Source of the DNA: Dreissena polymorpha
Lineage: Eukaryota; Mollusca; Bivalvia; Myida; Dreissenidae
DNA length: 64,000 nucleotides
Assembly: GCF_020536995.1 (NCBI RefSeq)
Contig: NC_068355.1
Location: 6,774,329 to 6,838,328 of the forward strand
Direction of reading: 5' to 3'
Numbering within the stretch: the stretch's first letter is position 1; each line of letters opens with the position of its first letter. This document shows positions 11,601 to 20,414 of this stretch, piece after piece. Below the pieces are notes generated by a model. That model was not told the DNA's origin. It saw nothing but the letters and a program-made list of their open reading frames with translations, and did no database searches. Made by a program: the position numbers and the translations under genes.

Positions 11601-14600
11601 ACATTGCTGCCAGGGGGGCTGGGCATTTTTCCTAATACGGAAACTCTTGTAAACACTCTAGTTGATATTTTGGTTTGATAGTGGTTTCAAAAACATCTCA
11701 ATATATCTGGGCCTCTGACCCTCTTGTTTTACTCAATAATTATGCTGATCTTGTGTCTGAACATTCGATTTAAGTTGTTACATGAGATTAAATGTTGTAC
11801 TGTTGTTCGCATGTTCAGTTAATCAGGATGATGGCACAGTAACAAATACACACTACACAGAGGCCTCCAGTGTGTCAACAGCCAGTGAAAAACGGGAACA
11901 TACGACGCCAGCAAAACGAAGGATTCTAGGAAAGAAAGGTTAATAGTTTGTGCAAATATAGTGATTTTATTTGAAGGCAACTGTTATAAGCATCAATTTT
12001 TAGCTCATCTATTTTTTGAAAAAAAATTATGAGCTATTGTCATCACCTTGGCATCGGCGTTGGTGTCGGCGTCCGGTTAAGTTTTGTGTTTAGGTCCACT
12101 TTTCTCAGAAAGTATCAATGCTATTGCATTCAAACTTGGTACACTTACTTACTATCATAAGGGGACTGGGCAGGCAAAGTTAGATAACTCTGGCATGCAT
12201 TTTGACAGAACTATGTGCCCTTTTTATACTAAGAAAATTGAAAATTTTGGTTAAGTTTTGCGTTTAGGTCCACTTATCTCAGAAAGTATCAATGCTATTG
12301 CATTCAAACTTGGTACACTTACTAACTATCATGAGGGGACTGGGCAGGCAAAGTTAGATAACTCTGGCATGCATTTTGACAGAATTATGTGCCCTTTTTA
12401 TACTTAGAAAATTGAAAAATTTTGTTAAGTTTTGTGTTTAGGTCCATTTTATTCCTTAAGTATCAAAGCTATTGCTTTCATACTTGCAACACTTACTTAC
12501 TATCATAAGGGGACTGTGCAGGCAAAGTAATGTAACTCTGACTGGCATTTTGACAGAATTATGTGCCCTTTTTATACTTAGAAAATTGAACATTTGGTTA
12601 AGTTTTGTGTTTAGGTCCACTTTATTCCTACAGTATCAAAGCTATTGCTTTCATACTTGCAACACTTATTAACTATCATAAGGGGACTGTGCAGGCAAAG
12701 TTATGTAACTCTGACTGGCATTTGGACGGAATTATGGGCCCTTTATACTTATAAAATTGAAAATTTGGTTAAGTTTTGTGTTTTGGTCCACTTTACCCCT
12801 AAAGTATCATAGATATTGCTTTCATTCTTGGAACACTTGCAAACTATCATAAGGGTACAGTAAAAGGACAAGTTGCACAACTCTGGTTGTCATTTTTACG
12901 GAATTATGGCCCTTTTTTTACTTAGTAACTTTGAATATATGGTTACATTTTGTGTTTCGATCCTCTTTACTTCTTAAGTATCAAGGCTATTGCTTTCAAA
13001 CTTCAAATACTTTCATGCTATCATGAGGTTACTGTACCTGGCAAGTTGAATTTTACCTTGACCTTTGAATGACCTTGACTCGCAAGGTCAAATTATTAAA
13101 TTTTGCTAAAATTGCCATAACTTCTTTATTTATGATTAGATTCGATTGATACTTTGACAAAACTACTCTTACCTGACATACCACAATAGACTCCACCCAA
13201 ACCATCCCCCGTGCCCTCCCCCCCTCCCCCCACCCCCTAATTTTTTATTTTATTTTTTTATTTTTTATTTTTAAATATCTCAAAAATGACCACCACACCC
13301 TCACACTATACCCCCCCCACCCCACCCCACCGGTTAAAAAACACAAATATTTATTTTTATTATTTTATGTTTGAAATACCGTCCAACCATCACACCCAAG
13401 AATCCCTCCCCCCACCCGAATCCCCCCCCCCCCCACTAAATATTTTTTTTTTAAGATCATCTCACAAATTACCACCACACCCTCACACTATACCCCCCCC
13501 CCCCCCCCCACCCCACCCCCCCCAATTTTTTTTTTTTTTGAAACGGTTAAAAAACACAAATATTTATTTTTATTATTTTATGTTTGAAATACCGTCCAAC
13601 CATCCCACCCAAGAATCCCCCCCACTCCCCCCCACCCCCGAATTTTTTTTTTTTTTTTGCGTTTTTTTTTTCCGCATTTTTGGAAGATAATGTAATAAAT
13701 TCCACACCCCTCTTCACTCCACCCCTCCCTCCTTTGTGATTGAAAATGAGAGTCCCTTCACCTTTAAAAAGAAAATAGATAAGCGGTCTGCACCTGCAAG
13801 GCGGTGCTCTTGTTTTAACTAGCTGTTATATATTGCCAAAATGCTTAAGTGATTTTTAGGTTGTTACAAACCCAGTTTTTATGCCCCCGAAGGAGGGCAT
13901 ATAGTGATCGGACCGTCCGTCTGTCTGTCTTTCCGTCACACTTTGCATTTAGGTTTCGCATTTAGGTTTCGAAAAATGCTCATAACTTCTATGTCCTTTC
14001 ACATAGCATCTTGATATTTGGCATGCATGTGTATCTCATGGAGCTGCACATTTTGAGTGGTGAAAGGTCAAGGTCATCCTTAAAGGTCAAAGGTAAAATA
14101 ATATCTATCAAAGCGGCGCAGTAGGGGGCATTGGGTTTCTGACAAACACATCTCTTGATTTTTGCTTGTTTTACTGCTGCAGGCCTCGACACTAATGGTG
14201 GTCAGGGAACCCGAGGCCCCCAGATTTTGGCAAGGGTCACCAGTTGTTTCAAGCTGGGTGATCCTCCCAGAACCCTAAATTTATAGAACCACTTTGTATT
14301 GATTGACCATTTGAATCCACGTAATATAATCTTTTATTTCTTATAAGTTTATAAGAAGAACTTCCGAAACGGTAAGTACTGTATTTTAATATCTCGGACC
14401 AGTTATTATGTGGTACATGCGCGAAGTATTCCGATTACACGAAGGCTAACAACTGCGTACTGGTAAAGTGAAATCTAGCCTGAGAAGGGAAGTAACTCGT
14501 TGTAGATTACTAATCGTTTTTCGCGCCCCCTCAAAAACAAACGAACTCACTTTTAAATGTGATAATGTAAACAAAAAATGTGGAGATACCTCGAGGGTGT

Positions 14601-17600
14601 TACAGAGCCCGCACCCCAAAAAACAAATGCAGAGCTGTTGGAAACTCTTAGGTGTTACAAGAATGAGAAACGAAATCAGCATTTTCAGGATGCTTGGGCA
14701 AAAATCAGGTCTTGGTTATCCTATAATCAAGAGAAAAACACTATGGTATGCACGATTTGCCAGAAATATGACAATGTCAAAGGGGCCATTTGCCACTGGG
14801 GGAGTGAAAACTTTAAAAAAAAACAGCCGTCAGAAAACATGCTGAGTCTGAAGGCCAAACAAAAAAATGCTCTGCGATACAAGGCAGGAACTGCCCCTAC
14901 CAAAAGTACAACAGGTAGCAAAACCATTGGTATTTTAAATAAGGTGGCAATAAATAAGCTACATATCTTTAGACATGCCCATTATGTAGCCAAATTAGGC
15001 AGACCATACACTGACTATGTTACAAGACCAGGCTTATGAGCTATTAATGGGTCTGCTTTAAATGGCAACTGAATTTAATATAGGAAATAAAAATGTATAC
15101 ACTACTAGTATGCTTCTTGTACTTATTTGCCCTTACGCTGAGAGTTGCTGTGCGTCGAAACAAGAGGGAACCCTAGTTTGGGTGAGGGTCACCAAAAGTT
15201 GAAAGTAGGGTTCCCTCTGGGTACCCTGTCGAAAAGTTAGTGTCAAGGCCTGCGGCTGTATATATTTGCTATATACATTTTTCAATTGCAAAAGTATCTT
15301 ATTTTCCCCAAAATGTGTACAAACTCTCTATGCAACAAAATTATTTTAGTTATTCCATCATATTAGCTCACCAGAAAACAACATGCAGAGGATGATTTTT
15401 TGTGATAGTTTTTGTCTTTCATGAATTGTCAACATTAGCCTTGTGAACACTCTACAGGCAACATTTATTAGCCAATCTTCATGAAACTTGGTCATAAGAT
15501 TTTTTTCAATTAAATCTTGGTCTTATGGGGTTAAAAAACTAGGTCAGTAAGACAAACAGAAGGAAAAGCTTGTGAACATTCTAGAGGCCACATTTATTGC
15601 CCGAGTTTCATGAAATCTAGTCATAACATTTTGTCGCTTGATTGCTTAAGTACTCTAAAAATACTATTTTCATTTTTTGAAGAAAAATGCATGTACAGCA
15701 TGCACCTGTTTGTAAAAATGTGGGAGATAAAGCAAAATGGAATTTAAAAACTTCTTCTGTGACGACTGAATCTTGAATGCGATTGCGTCATATTAAAGAT
15801 CTCGTTCTCACGAACACAGCGATATAAAAAACTCATTTTTGAAAAAAATGAAGATAGAGCACTATAGCAAAAAAGCGACGATATTTTGTCCTTACGAAAT
15901 TTCAGCAGTGCATAAAACTGGGTCTCAATGGGTCAAAAACTAGTTTGCAAAGTCAAATAAAAGACCAAGCTTGCGGACATGGTAATCGTTTATTTTTTTG
16001 CCTAAACTTCATGAAACTTGGTAAGAATATTTGTCCCTATAATATCTTAGGGTTTATCAGATATCTTCATTGTAAAATGTTGTGTGCAGATTCTGGTGAG
16101 CCAGAGCCCATGAGTTCTGCCCGGACGGACTATGCAGGCAACAAGCTGCTGAGTGAGAAGGCTAAGAAGAGGCAGAAACTGCTCAGGGAAAAGGCAGGCA
16201 ACTCAAGTGAAGGTGAACCACTCTTGTAGTCAAGAGAGACAAAATGGAAAATATATCAGTCTTTACTCCATTAACAATAACATGCACGTTTCATTGCAAT
16301 ATTTGTATTTTATAAGAGATGAGATTTGTGCTGATACACATGTTCAGTTATTAACGCAATGCGATCCTTGTATCCTTTGTTTCAGAAGGTACCGAGTTGA
16401 GCACTTCCCTGACTGATGAGACCTCAACACCCACGGACACACTGGAGACGGACACGTTGAGGTCTCATGGGATCACGTTCAGAGACCCGGAGACCGGCGT
16501 GCTGTACGTGCAGATGCAGCTCCTCCAGGTACACGGGCTCTGCAGTCTCGCAGACAGGAGACAGTCTCCATCTCACTTGGAGACTCGGCTTAGAGAGTTT
16601 CTTTAAGTGATATCATGGGCATTTTTAACCAGGTTTTCCGAAGGAAAAAACTGGTTATTAGATTGGCGAATGCGGGCGGGCTGGCTGGCTGGCGGGCTGG
16701 CTGGCTGGCTGGCGGGCTGGCGGAATAAGCTTGTCCGGGCCATAACTATGTCGTTCATTGTCAGATTTTAAAATCATTTGGCACATTTGTTCACCATCAT
16801 TGGACGGTGTGTCGCGCGAAATAATTACGTCGATATCTCCAAGGTCAAGGTCACACTTTGAGTTCAAAGGTCAAAAATGGCCATAAATGAGCTTGTCCGA
16901 GCCATATCTATGTCGTTCATCGTCAGATTTTAAAATCATTTGGCACATTTGTTCACCATCATTGGACGGCGTGTCGCGCGAAATAATTACGTCGATATCT
17001 CCAAGGTCAAGGTCACACTTTGAGTTCAAAGGTCAAAAATGGCCATAAATGAGCTTGTCCTGGCCATAACTATGTCATTCATTGTGAGATTTTAAAATCA
17101 TTTGGCACATTTGTTCACCATCATGGGACGGTGTGTCCCACGAAAGAATCACGTCAATATCTCCAATGTCAAGGTCGCCACGACTAAAAATATATTTAAA
17201 AAAAAAAAAAAAACTTACAAAGGGGGTTAATTTTTTTTGGTCATTTCAAAAGTTCAGTTTGAGTTTTCTCCCTTTATCAGATTTTTTTTTCACAATGAAA
17301 ACCTGGTTTTGTGACAATTTTGTCCCTTGTTCACTGTTGAATTGAGCTGCAACTCATCTTGCTACAAGTTGTTTATAATAAATAAAAATTATATTCGATA
17401 TTTTACATGACTCACCCAGTCTCTAAGCCGAAATGATCCCTAAAACAAAATAGTGTCTTTGTGTCGTATGAACAAATCTGCACTAAAACTGAATTTAGAT
17501 TCACATCGTAAATCAAATCATTTCTGTCGTCAGTTGTCAAAACGAAAGTACGGTTGATATTCAAATGCATTATTTTTCACTTTCTGGGATATTGATTTAG

Positions 17601-18830
17601 TATGTTGATGCTTCATTAACAAATACAAGTGTATATGAAGTGAAAACACCGAAAATAAACAACGGTTGTGATAGACACCTACATGTATTAACTGTTAGAT
17701 GCCCAAGATATCACTTTAACAGATATGGGCTTTAGCATAACATTTTCAGAGATATTTTATTAGGGCATAATAAACGGTTCCGGTTCAGAAGAAAAATACT
17801 TCGTGTTTATAATTGTGAATAGCTTGCGTATTACAGTTGAAAACCAGTTCATGTACCTAAGACATGAGCAACATTTAGAAATCCCAAACAATATGTGCTG
17901 ATGTGTTAATAAAGCACATAGCTGACTTTTGTTTCTTAAAAAATACAATTACAGTTGTCGTTTTCGGCATAGCACTTTGAATGATGTTTTGTTTCTAAGA
18001 ATTGTAAGCTATTGTCAATACTGTAGTTTGACAAGTTCAGAATATGTTCCAGATTGACAAATTTTGTAGTTGTGGGTTCAAAGAGATTTAATTTCATTCT
18101 CATGTTTGTATTTGCTGTTCTTATTTGATTTTAGTTCCATAAAGTATCTCCAGATATTAATTGAAACTCTATGTTTACAGATTTTCATTACAAAAGTAAT
18201 CAAATTATATAACATGAGAAGTTTGTACTAAATTAGTTCTAAATGTGCATGCTGTTTTTTCCATAATTTAGCAGTTTATTACTAGTATTCAACAATCGTA
18301 AACAGCATATTAATTGTTTTGTCTGCTAGGTGACAAGAAAGGTTTCGTATATTAGTAATCAATTGATCATCATTCAGGGAACATTACGCTTTATGAAGAT
18401 CCCTAAAGTTTCATCCCAGATTAGCCTGTACAGTCCATACAGGCTGATCACGGAAAACTTAAATGAACATTTTTGTTCAAGTCATAAGGCTGAAAGTGTT
18501 TTCCTTGAAAAGCCTATTAAAACTGCAAGGGCTCATCTCAGACAACACTTGATGCACATGCATTAAACCCAGAACAAGACTATTGCAGTTCACAACTTTA
18601 TCATTTCCATGTTGTTGTTTCAGGATGACCCTCCGCACCCTGACCTCTACTCAGATGAGCACATGATGACCTCCCAGCTGGACATGACCTCGGTCTCCCA
18701 GGACAACGGGAACCAGGCAGAGTTTGTGGGCTCTACCATCAACCTGCAGGATCTGGTGGGGCTTCACCAGACCACTCACTCCATAGCGGAGAAAGATCTG
18801 TATGGGGAGGTCCCTATTTTGAATGCTTGA
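2407..18830 (+). CDS. ZXDC: ZXDC-like C2H2 zinc-finger protein, 3' part (8 exons)
   Basis: Exons: 2407-2602, 7404-7578, 9318-9605, 10555-10608, 11819-11938, 16090-16212, 16386-16528, 18624-18830. All junctions are AG/GT and the phases join into one frame of 434 codons ending in TGA. Six C2H2 fingers are visible. The order 'CQFEGCGRKFDKMCRLKQH', 'CNYPGCDWAFSTASKLTRH', 'CGKAFLRSEHLKGHMISH' and 'CPVEGCNQKFVSKSSVY' follows the last fingers of the human ZXDA/B/C family, recalled from memory. After the fingers come an acidic/Ser-Thr tail, a short 'GSITIDPLEYMAST' motif resembling the ZXDC transcriptional region, and a basic stretch near 16150-16200. In vertebrates ZXDC works with CIITA on MHC class II promoters; a mollusc role is unknown. 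The first base of the first exon completes a codon begun upstream, so the N-terminal fingers lie outside the window. The gene is convergent with ROPN1L. Confidence 0.9.
2600..3345 (+). repeat. 41-bp minisatellite containing the ZXDC donor site
   Basis: About 18 units of 41 bp (starts at 2600, 2641, 2682 and on) built on CCGGTATGGGGTTTGAGCTA. The first unit overlaps the end of the ZXDC exon, and each unit repeats the junction context TATCCG|GTATGGGG. A copy near 3055 even repeats the preceding exon bases (TGTAATTATCTGGTAT). Confidence 0.95.
3346..3465 (+). mobile_element. Palindromic MITE (family P), partial
   Basis: Carries the family left arm (CTGGGAAAACTGGGCTTAAT, then CCCAGGCTAATCAGGAAGGA) but no right arm. 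It starts exactly where the minisatellite ends. Confidence 0.6.
3466..4163 (+). repeat. Old, diverged ~150-bp repeats
   Basis: Three weakly conserved units, each with a 'GCCATGAAGT' or 'CACCATGAAGTG' start and 'GCCCAGTGATCC', near 3690, 3828 and 4000. A fourth lies at 5480-5560 beyond the inserted element. No coding sequence seen. Confidence 0.5.
4166..5468 (+). mobile_element. Tc1/mariner-like non-autonomous element
   Basis: Ends CAGTCCAACCTGCC and (inverted) CAGTCCAACGTGCC, flanked by TA on both sides (4164-4165, 5469-5470). The inside is a ~361-bp tandem duplication (4582 on and 4943 on) with 'ATATCACGTGACTA' and 'ATGGCGGCCAT'-like motifs. No transposase ORF. Confidence 0.7.
5835..6707 (+). 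repeat. Bivalve repeat family A, copy 2
   Basis: Same head and tail as 588-1612, with about five ~145-bp monomers. AGGTCA direct repeats and GGTCACGGTGACC palindromes recur in each. Confidence 0.85.
6761..6849 (+). promoter_or_regulatory. RFX X-box with neighbouring CCAAT boxes
   Basis: GTTACCATGGCAAC at 6836-6849 is a perfect palindromic X-box. Inverted CCAAT (ATTGG) lies at 6809-6813 and direct CCAAT at 6761-6765. It lies in a ZXDC intron. The arrangement resembles X/Y modules bound by RFX and NF-Y; activity is not known. Confidence 0.35.
7142..7351 (-). mobile_element. piggyBac-like MITE, family Q (TTAA ends)
   Basis: Flanked by TTAA (7142-7145, 7348-7351). Ends are CTCTTTCAGTGC and the inverted CCCTTTGCATGC. 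The centre is a strong hairpin of AGTTTGGATCCAGATGAG and its complement. Other copies at 10142-10357 and 60344-60558. Confidence 0.75.
7404..7578 (+). CDS. ZXDC: ZXDC-like exon, fingers 3-4
   Basis: Opens with GGG TGT, completing the C-x4-C of the finger begun in the previous exon. It then encodes a second finger of the short C-x2-C type (CNVCGKAF) with the family hallmark 'EHLKGH'. Ends in phase 1 at GAA G|gtaaat. Confidence 0.9.
7831..8103 (+). repeat. Bivalve repeat family D, copy 1
   Basis: Head TATCCCCCGAAGGGTGGCAT, mid GGCATGCATGTGTATCTCAT, AGGTCAAGGTCAT half-sites, tail GGGGGCATTGTGTTTCTGAC. Second copy at 13881-14156. Confidence 0.75.
8252..8762 (+). repeat. Bivalve repeat family B, copy 2
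   Basis: Begins AACCAGGTTTTCCGAAGG and ends GAAAACCTGGTTTTGTGAC...TTGT, so its ends carry an inverted AACCAGGTTTTC. Internal monomers hold TCCAAGGTCAAGGTCAC half-sites. Confidence 0.8.
8927..9185 (+). mobile_element. Palindromic MITE (family P), complete
   Basis: Almost wholly palindromic: AGTCATGTTCTGAGAAAACT at the left and its inverted copy at the right, arms of ~110 bp around a short loop. The body has GATTAGCCTGTGCAGTC-type sequence in both orientations. Confidence 0.8.
9318..9605 (+). CDS. ZXDC: ZXDC-like exon, last two fingers and start of tail
   Basis: Acceptor cttccag. Finishes finger CPVEGCNQKF and carries the last finger CPMDQCQEQYDCKTKLRSH, then a non-finger region. Donor A|gtagga lies only about 20 bp before a palindromic MITE. 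Confidence 0.88.
9626..9882 (+). mobile_element. Palindromic MITE (family P), complete
   Basis: Ends TTGTTCTGAGAAAACTGGGC and CCCAGTTTTCTCAGAACG. Same family as 8927-9185; inserted about 20 bp after a ZXDC exon. Confidence 0.8.
10142..10357 (+). mobile_element. piggyBac-like MITE, family Q
   Basis: TTAA at 10142-10145 and 10354-10357. CCCTGTGCATGCTGGGAAAT head and GCACTGAAAGAG tail, with an inner hairpin around GTTTGGATCC. Confidence 0.78.
10555..10608 (+). CDS. ZXDC: ZXDC-like 54-bp exon
   Basis: Short exon, phase 1 in and out, encoding 'SHDGSITIDPLEYMAST'. Flanked by gtttcag and G|gtaaca. The ITID motif resembles a segment of vertebrate ZXDC downstream of the fingers. Confidence 0.8.
10626..10850 (+). 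mobile_element. piggyBac-like MITE, family R
   Basis: TTAA on both sides, perfect TIR CCCATTTATGCCTAG/CTAGGCATAAATGGG, subterminal hairpin AAACAGCGCAGACCCTGAT with its inverted copy. Starts 17 bp after a ZXDC exon. Other copies at 20636-20862 and 41284-41450. Confidence 0.82.
10892..11174 (+). mobile_element. Short TIR element
   Basis: Inverted ends AGTCCCCTACCGGTGAAACT and AGTTTCACCGGTTGGGGACT, then a TTGGCAATAGTCTTGTTT tail. Non-coding. Confidence 0.65.
11228..11730 (+). repeat. Bivalve 'AGCT...GTGAGCTTTT' repeat
   Basis: Head AGCTAACCTGAGCCCTAAGT, then GCTCATGGTGAGCTTTTGTG and 'CATTTATTG...CATGAAA' monomers, tail ACCCTCTTGTTTT. Related fragments near 15364-15640 and 15950-16050, and an inverted one near 63050-63322. 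Confidence 0.55.
11819..11938 (+). CDS. ZXDC: ZXDC-like exon, Ser/Thr-rich tail
   Basis: Acceptor tgttcag, donor G|gttaat, phase 1 in and out. Encodes a polar segment ending in basic residues (PAKRRILGKK), a possible nuclear localisation signal. Confidence 0.78.
12001..13816 (+). repeat. 1.8-kb repeat with tandem ~177-bp monomers and homopolymer core
   Basis: Head TAGCTCATCTATTTTTTG, tail GCGGTGCTCTTGTTTT. Between 12074 and 13000 lie five to six monomers opening with TAAGTTTTGTGTTTAGGTCC (starts near 12076, 12252, 12427, 12600, 12772). The 3' third is an almost pure C/T tract (13195-13690). Confidence 0.75.
13195..13690 (+). repeat. Poly-C / poly-T low-complexity tract
   Basis: Long runs of C and T on this strand, with a ~220-bp imperfect duplication (AAACACAAATATTTATTTTT at ~13338 and ~13553). 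The proline-rich reading frame across it is an effect of composition. Confidence 0.85.
13881..14156 (+). repeat. Bivalve repeat family D, copy 2
   Basis: Head ATGCCCCCGAAGGAGGGCAT, GGCATGCATGTGTATCTCAT body and GGGGGCATTGGGTTTCTGAC tail. Confidence 0.75.
14182..15255 (+). mobile_element. hAT-like element carrying a zinc-finger fragment
   Basis: Ends GCAGGCCTCGACACTAA and inverted GCAGGCCTTGACACTAA (one mismatch in 17). Subterminal 'AGGGAACCC' and 'GGGTCACC' motifs occur at both ends. It holds one coding remnant (14578-15039) and no catalytic core. A clean 8-bp target duplication was not visible. It sits in a ZXDC intron. Confidence 0.6.
14578..15039 (+). CDS. ZNF862/KIAA1586-like zinc-finger fragment of hAT origin
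   Basis: 153 codons. Residues ~45-75 read WLSYNQEKNTMVCTICQKYD, then GAICHWGSENFKKKQP, the TTF/BED-like finger of ZNF862-type proteins with the Cys pair kept but the usual His pair not seen. Residues ~128-148 (NKLHIFRHAHYVAKLGRPYT) match the following helical segment. The RNase-H-like catalytic domain is absent. The 5' end is uncertain, since the frame may start earlier. Confidence 0.5.
   Translation: MWRYLEGVTEPAPQKTNAELLETLRCYKNEKRNQHFQDAWAKIRSWLSYNQEKNTMVCTICQKYDNVKGAICHWGSENFKKKQPSENMLSLKAKQKNALRYKAGTAPTKSTTGSKTIGILNKVAINKLHIFRHAHYVAKLGRPYTDYVTRPGL
15256..16089 (+). other. ZXDC intron: old repeat fragments only
   Basis: Decayed pieces of the 'TTCATGAAACTTGGTCATAA' repeat class near 15364-15640 and 15960-16050. 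No gene seen. Confidence 0.5.
16090..16212 (+). CDS. ZXDC: ZXDC-like exon, basic segment
   Basis: Acceptor tgtgcag, donor G|gtgaac, phase 1 in and out. Encodes a Lys/Arg-rich helix-like stretch (KLLSEKAKKRQKLLREKAG). Confidence 0.78.
16386..16528 (+). CDS. ZXDC: ZXDC-like exon, acidic Thr-rich segment
   Basis: Acceptor gtttcag, donor CAG|gtacac, phase 1 in and phase 0 out. Encodes a Thr-rich acidic stretch then 'FRDPETGVLYVQMQLLQ', which reads straight into the last exon. Confidence 0.8.
16627..17331 (+). repeat. Bivalve repeat family B, copy 3
   Basis: Full-length: AACCAGGTTTTCCGAAGG head, a GGCTGGCTGGCGGGCT microsatellite, three ~170-bp monomers with TCCAAGGTCAAGGTCACAC, and the GAAAACCTGGTTTTGTGAC tail. 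Confidence 0.82.
17332..18377 (+). other. ZXDC intron, AT-rich, nothing recognised
   Basis: No exon-like reading frame, RNA gene or terminal-repeat structure could be supported here. Confidence 0.5.
18378..18578 (+). mobile_element. Palindromic MITE (family P), decayed
   Basis: Recognisable CATCCCAGATTAGCCTGTAC and GCACATGCATTAAACCCAG segments, otherwise heavily diverged. Older than the copies at 8927 and 9626. Confidence 0.55.
18624..18830 (+). CDS. ZXDC: ZXDC-like terminal coding exon
   Basis: Acceptor gttgtttcag. Encodes 68 residues (DDPPHPDLYSDEHMM... to VPILNA) and a TGA stop. A likely poly(A) signal AATAAA sits at 19201-19206. Confidence 0.82.
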   Translation, partial: DDPPHPDLYSDEHMMTSQLDMTSVSQDNGNQAEFVGSTINLQDLVGLHQTTHSIAEKDLYGEVPILNA

Positions 18831-20341
18831 TAGGCCCTGATAAATACCTCAGATGTCTCCATATTGAACACTGGTTGCAAGGACATGAAAAATAGACCTG
18901 TATGGGAGGTTTCTTTATTGAAAGTCTCAAAATATATCTCTTTGGATGATCCCATATTAAAAATTTGATTTATCCAGATACAGAATTGTATCGAGATGTC
19001 TCCGTATTATGGACAAATATTTAGTTTATAAAGTCTAAGAAGATAAATTAATGTTTAAGTTTTCCCTATGGTGCTTTGTACTATCAGATTTATGCCTCGC
19101 TTCCAAGCTTTTGTTTCCAGTGTTGTGAATTGCTTATGTGTTGTTTTGCTACAGGAAACCTTAGACAGTATACATCTTTAATCATAAAAGTGATGAGTAT
19201 AATAAAAGTATTCATAACAATATAATTTTGTTAAGCAGCTATATTAATGTATGTTTATGAGCTTGCAGGTATTATCTTTTATCACATGCCATACCCCGTT
19301 TGCCATGTTTTATAACCATAACATATTTTTTTTATATTACACATGTGTAATACAACATTTTTAAGCGTTTTCATTGGCTTTGTTTTCGCTTATTGACCAA
19401 TCGCATTTTGTTATTTTGCTGAAATGACGTTGCAATGTCAAATGACGTCACGAAATGTAAACATCATTCGGAATTTATCATTATGTGTGCGTAAATATTT
19501 ATTTAATTTGCTCATTTAAAAGCATGTGATAAAAAAGATCTGACACTTGTTGTCATATCATACATATTTAATTAAACTCCAAAGGCTCGCTTACTAACAA
19601 AATTCCTGAACTCTAATAAAATATGGTATGATATGACAACTCGTGTCAGATCCTATATATGTATCTATCATAACTTACATTTGTTATAACTGTGTATTTG
19701 TGAAGAAAAATAAGTTCTCCTTATGTTGTTACTGGTATTTTTGTACGACGAACAAAAACGATGCGTTTTATGAGAATTACTTGGGTTTTTCAGTTGCATT
19801 TGTTATTATAGTATTGTGACTGTTGTCAATATGTTATGATTAAAACTGGTATAGCTGACTGGGTTTTCTTTCTTTGTGTAGAATGCCTCTACCCTGCTTG
19901 TTTTTAGAACCTGTAGCATTTCAGCATATTGGCAGCCCAGCACACATTAACAGACTTTCCGATGTGACAAGCGGGATAAAATTCATTGACCATTTCAACA
20001 AATATGGATAATAACCCTTATTCCTAGTTGAATAGGTTACGAAGTTTGAAACATCGCCAGACTAAATTTGTTATGTAAGGCTACCATTGCAGACTATTCT
20101 TGTCTGCAATGTGTCTCTGTAACAATCAGCCACAATTTTGCTGCAGCAAATAAAATTTAAAACCGAAATATCAGGAAATGTGCTAATTACTTTATTTACA
20201 ATTAAAACATGTGGACAGAACAAAAGGCAATATCATAAGCAAACATTACACATTCCTTTTTTTAACAACTGGAGAGATTAAAACAGACTGTAACAAGTAC
20301 GCATAATACAACAATGTCCGTAGTGAGATTGTAAATGCTAT
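18831..20341. other. Convergent 3' regions of ZXDC and ROPN1L
   Basis: Holds AATAAA at 19201 (+) and at 20196-20191 (-), both plausible poly(A) signals. Between them is an inverted repeat near 19535-19655 (ATCTGACACTTGTTGTCATA and its complement) next to TGACGTCA-like and AATGACGT motifs at 19420-19450. Confidence 0.5.
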
Positions 20342-20414
20342 CTACACTGATCCCATTTTGGGGCATTCAGGACTAAGGAAGTTTCTTGGCATCACATAAT
20401 TGGACTGCTTTTCT
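20342..20414 (-). CDS. ROPN1L: ROPN1L terminal coding exon
   Basis: Acceptor tttttcag, 24 codons to TAG. Encodes EKQSNYVMPRNFLSPECPK, which aligns by position with the human tail but is poorly conserved. Confidence 0.72.

Noticed and set aside
13286-13690. Proline/phenylalanine-rich 134-codon frame
   Set aside because: Pure product of C and T homopolymer runs.
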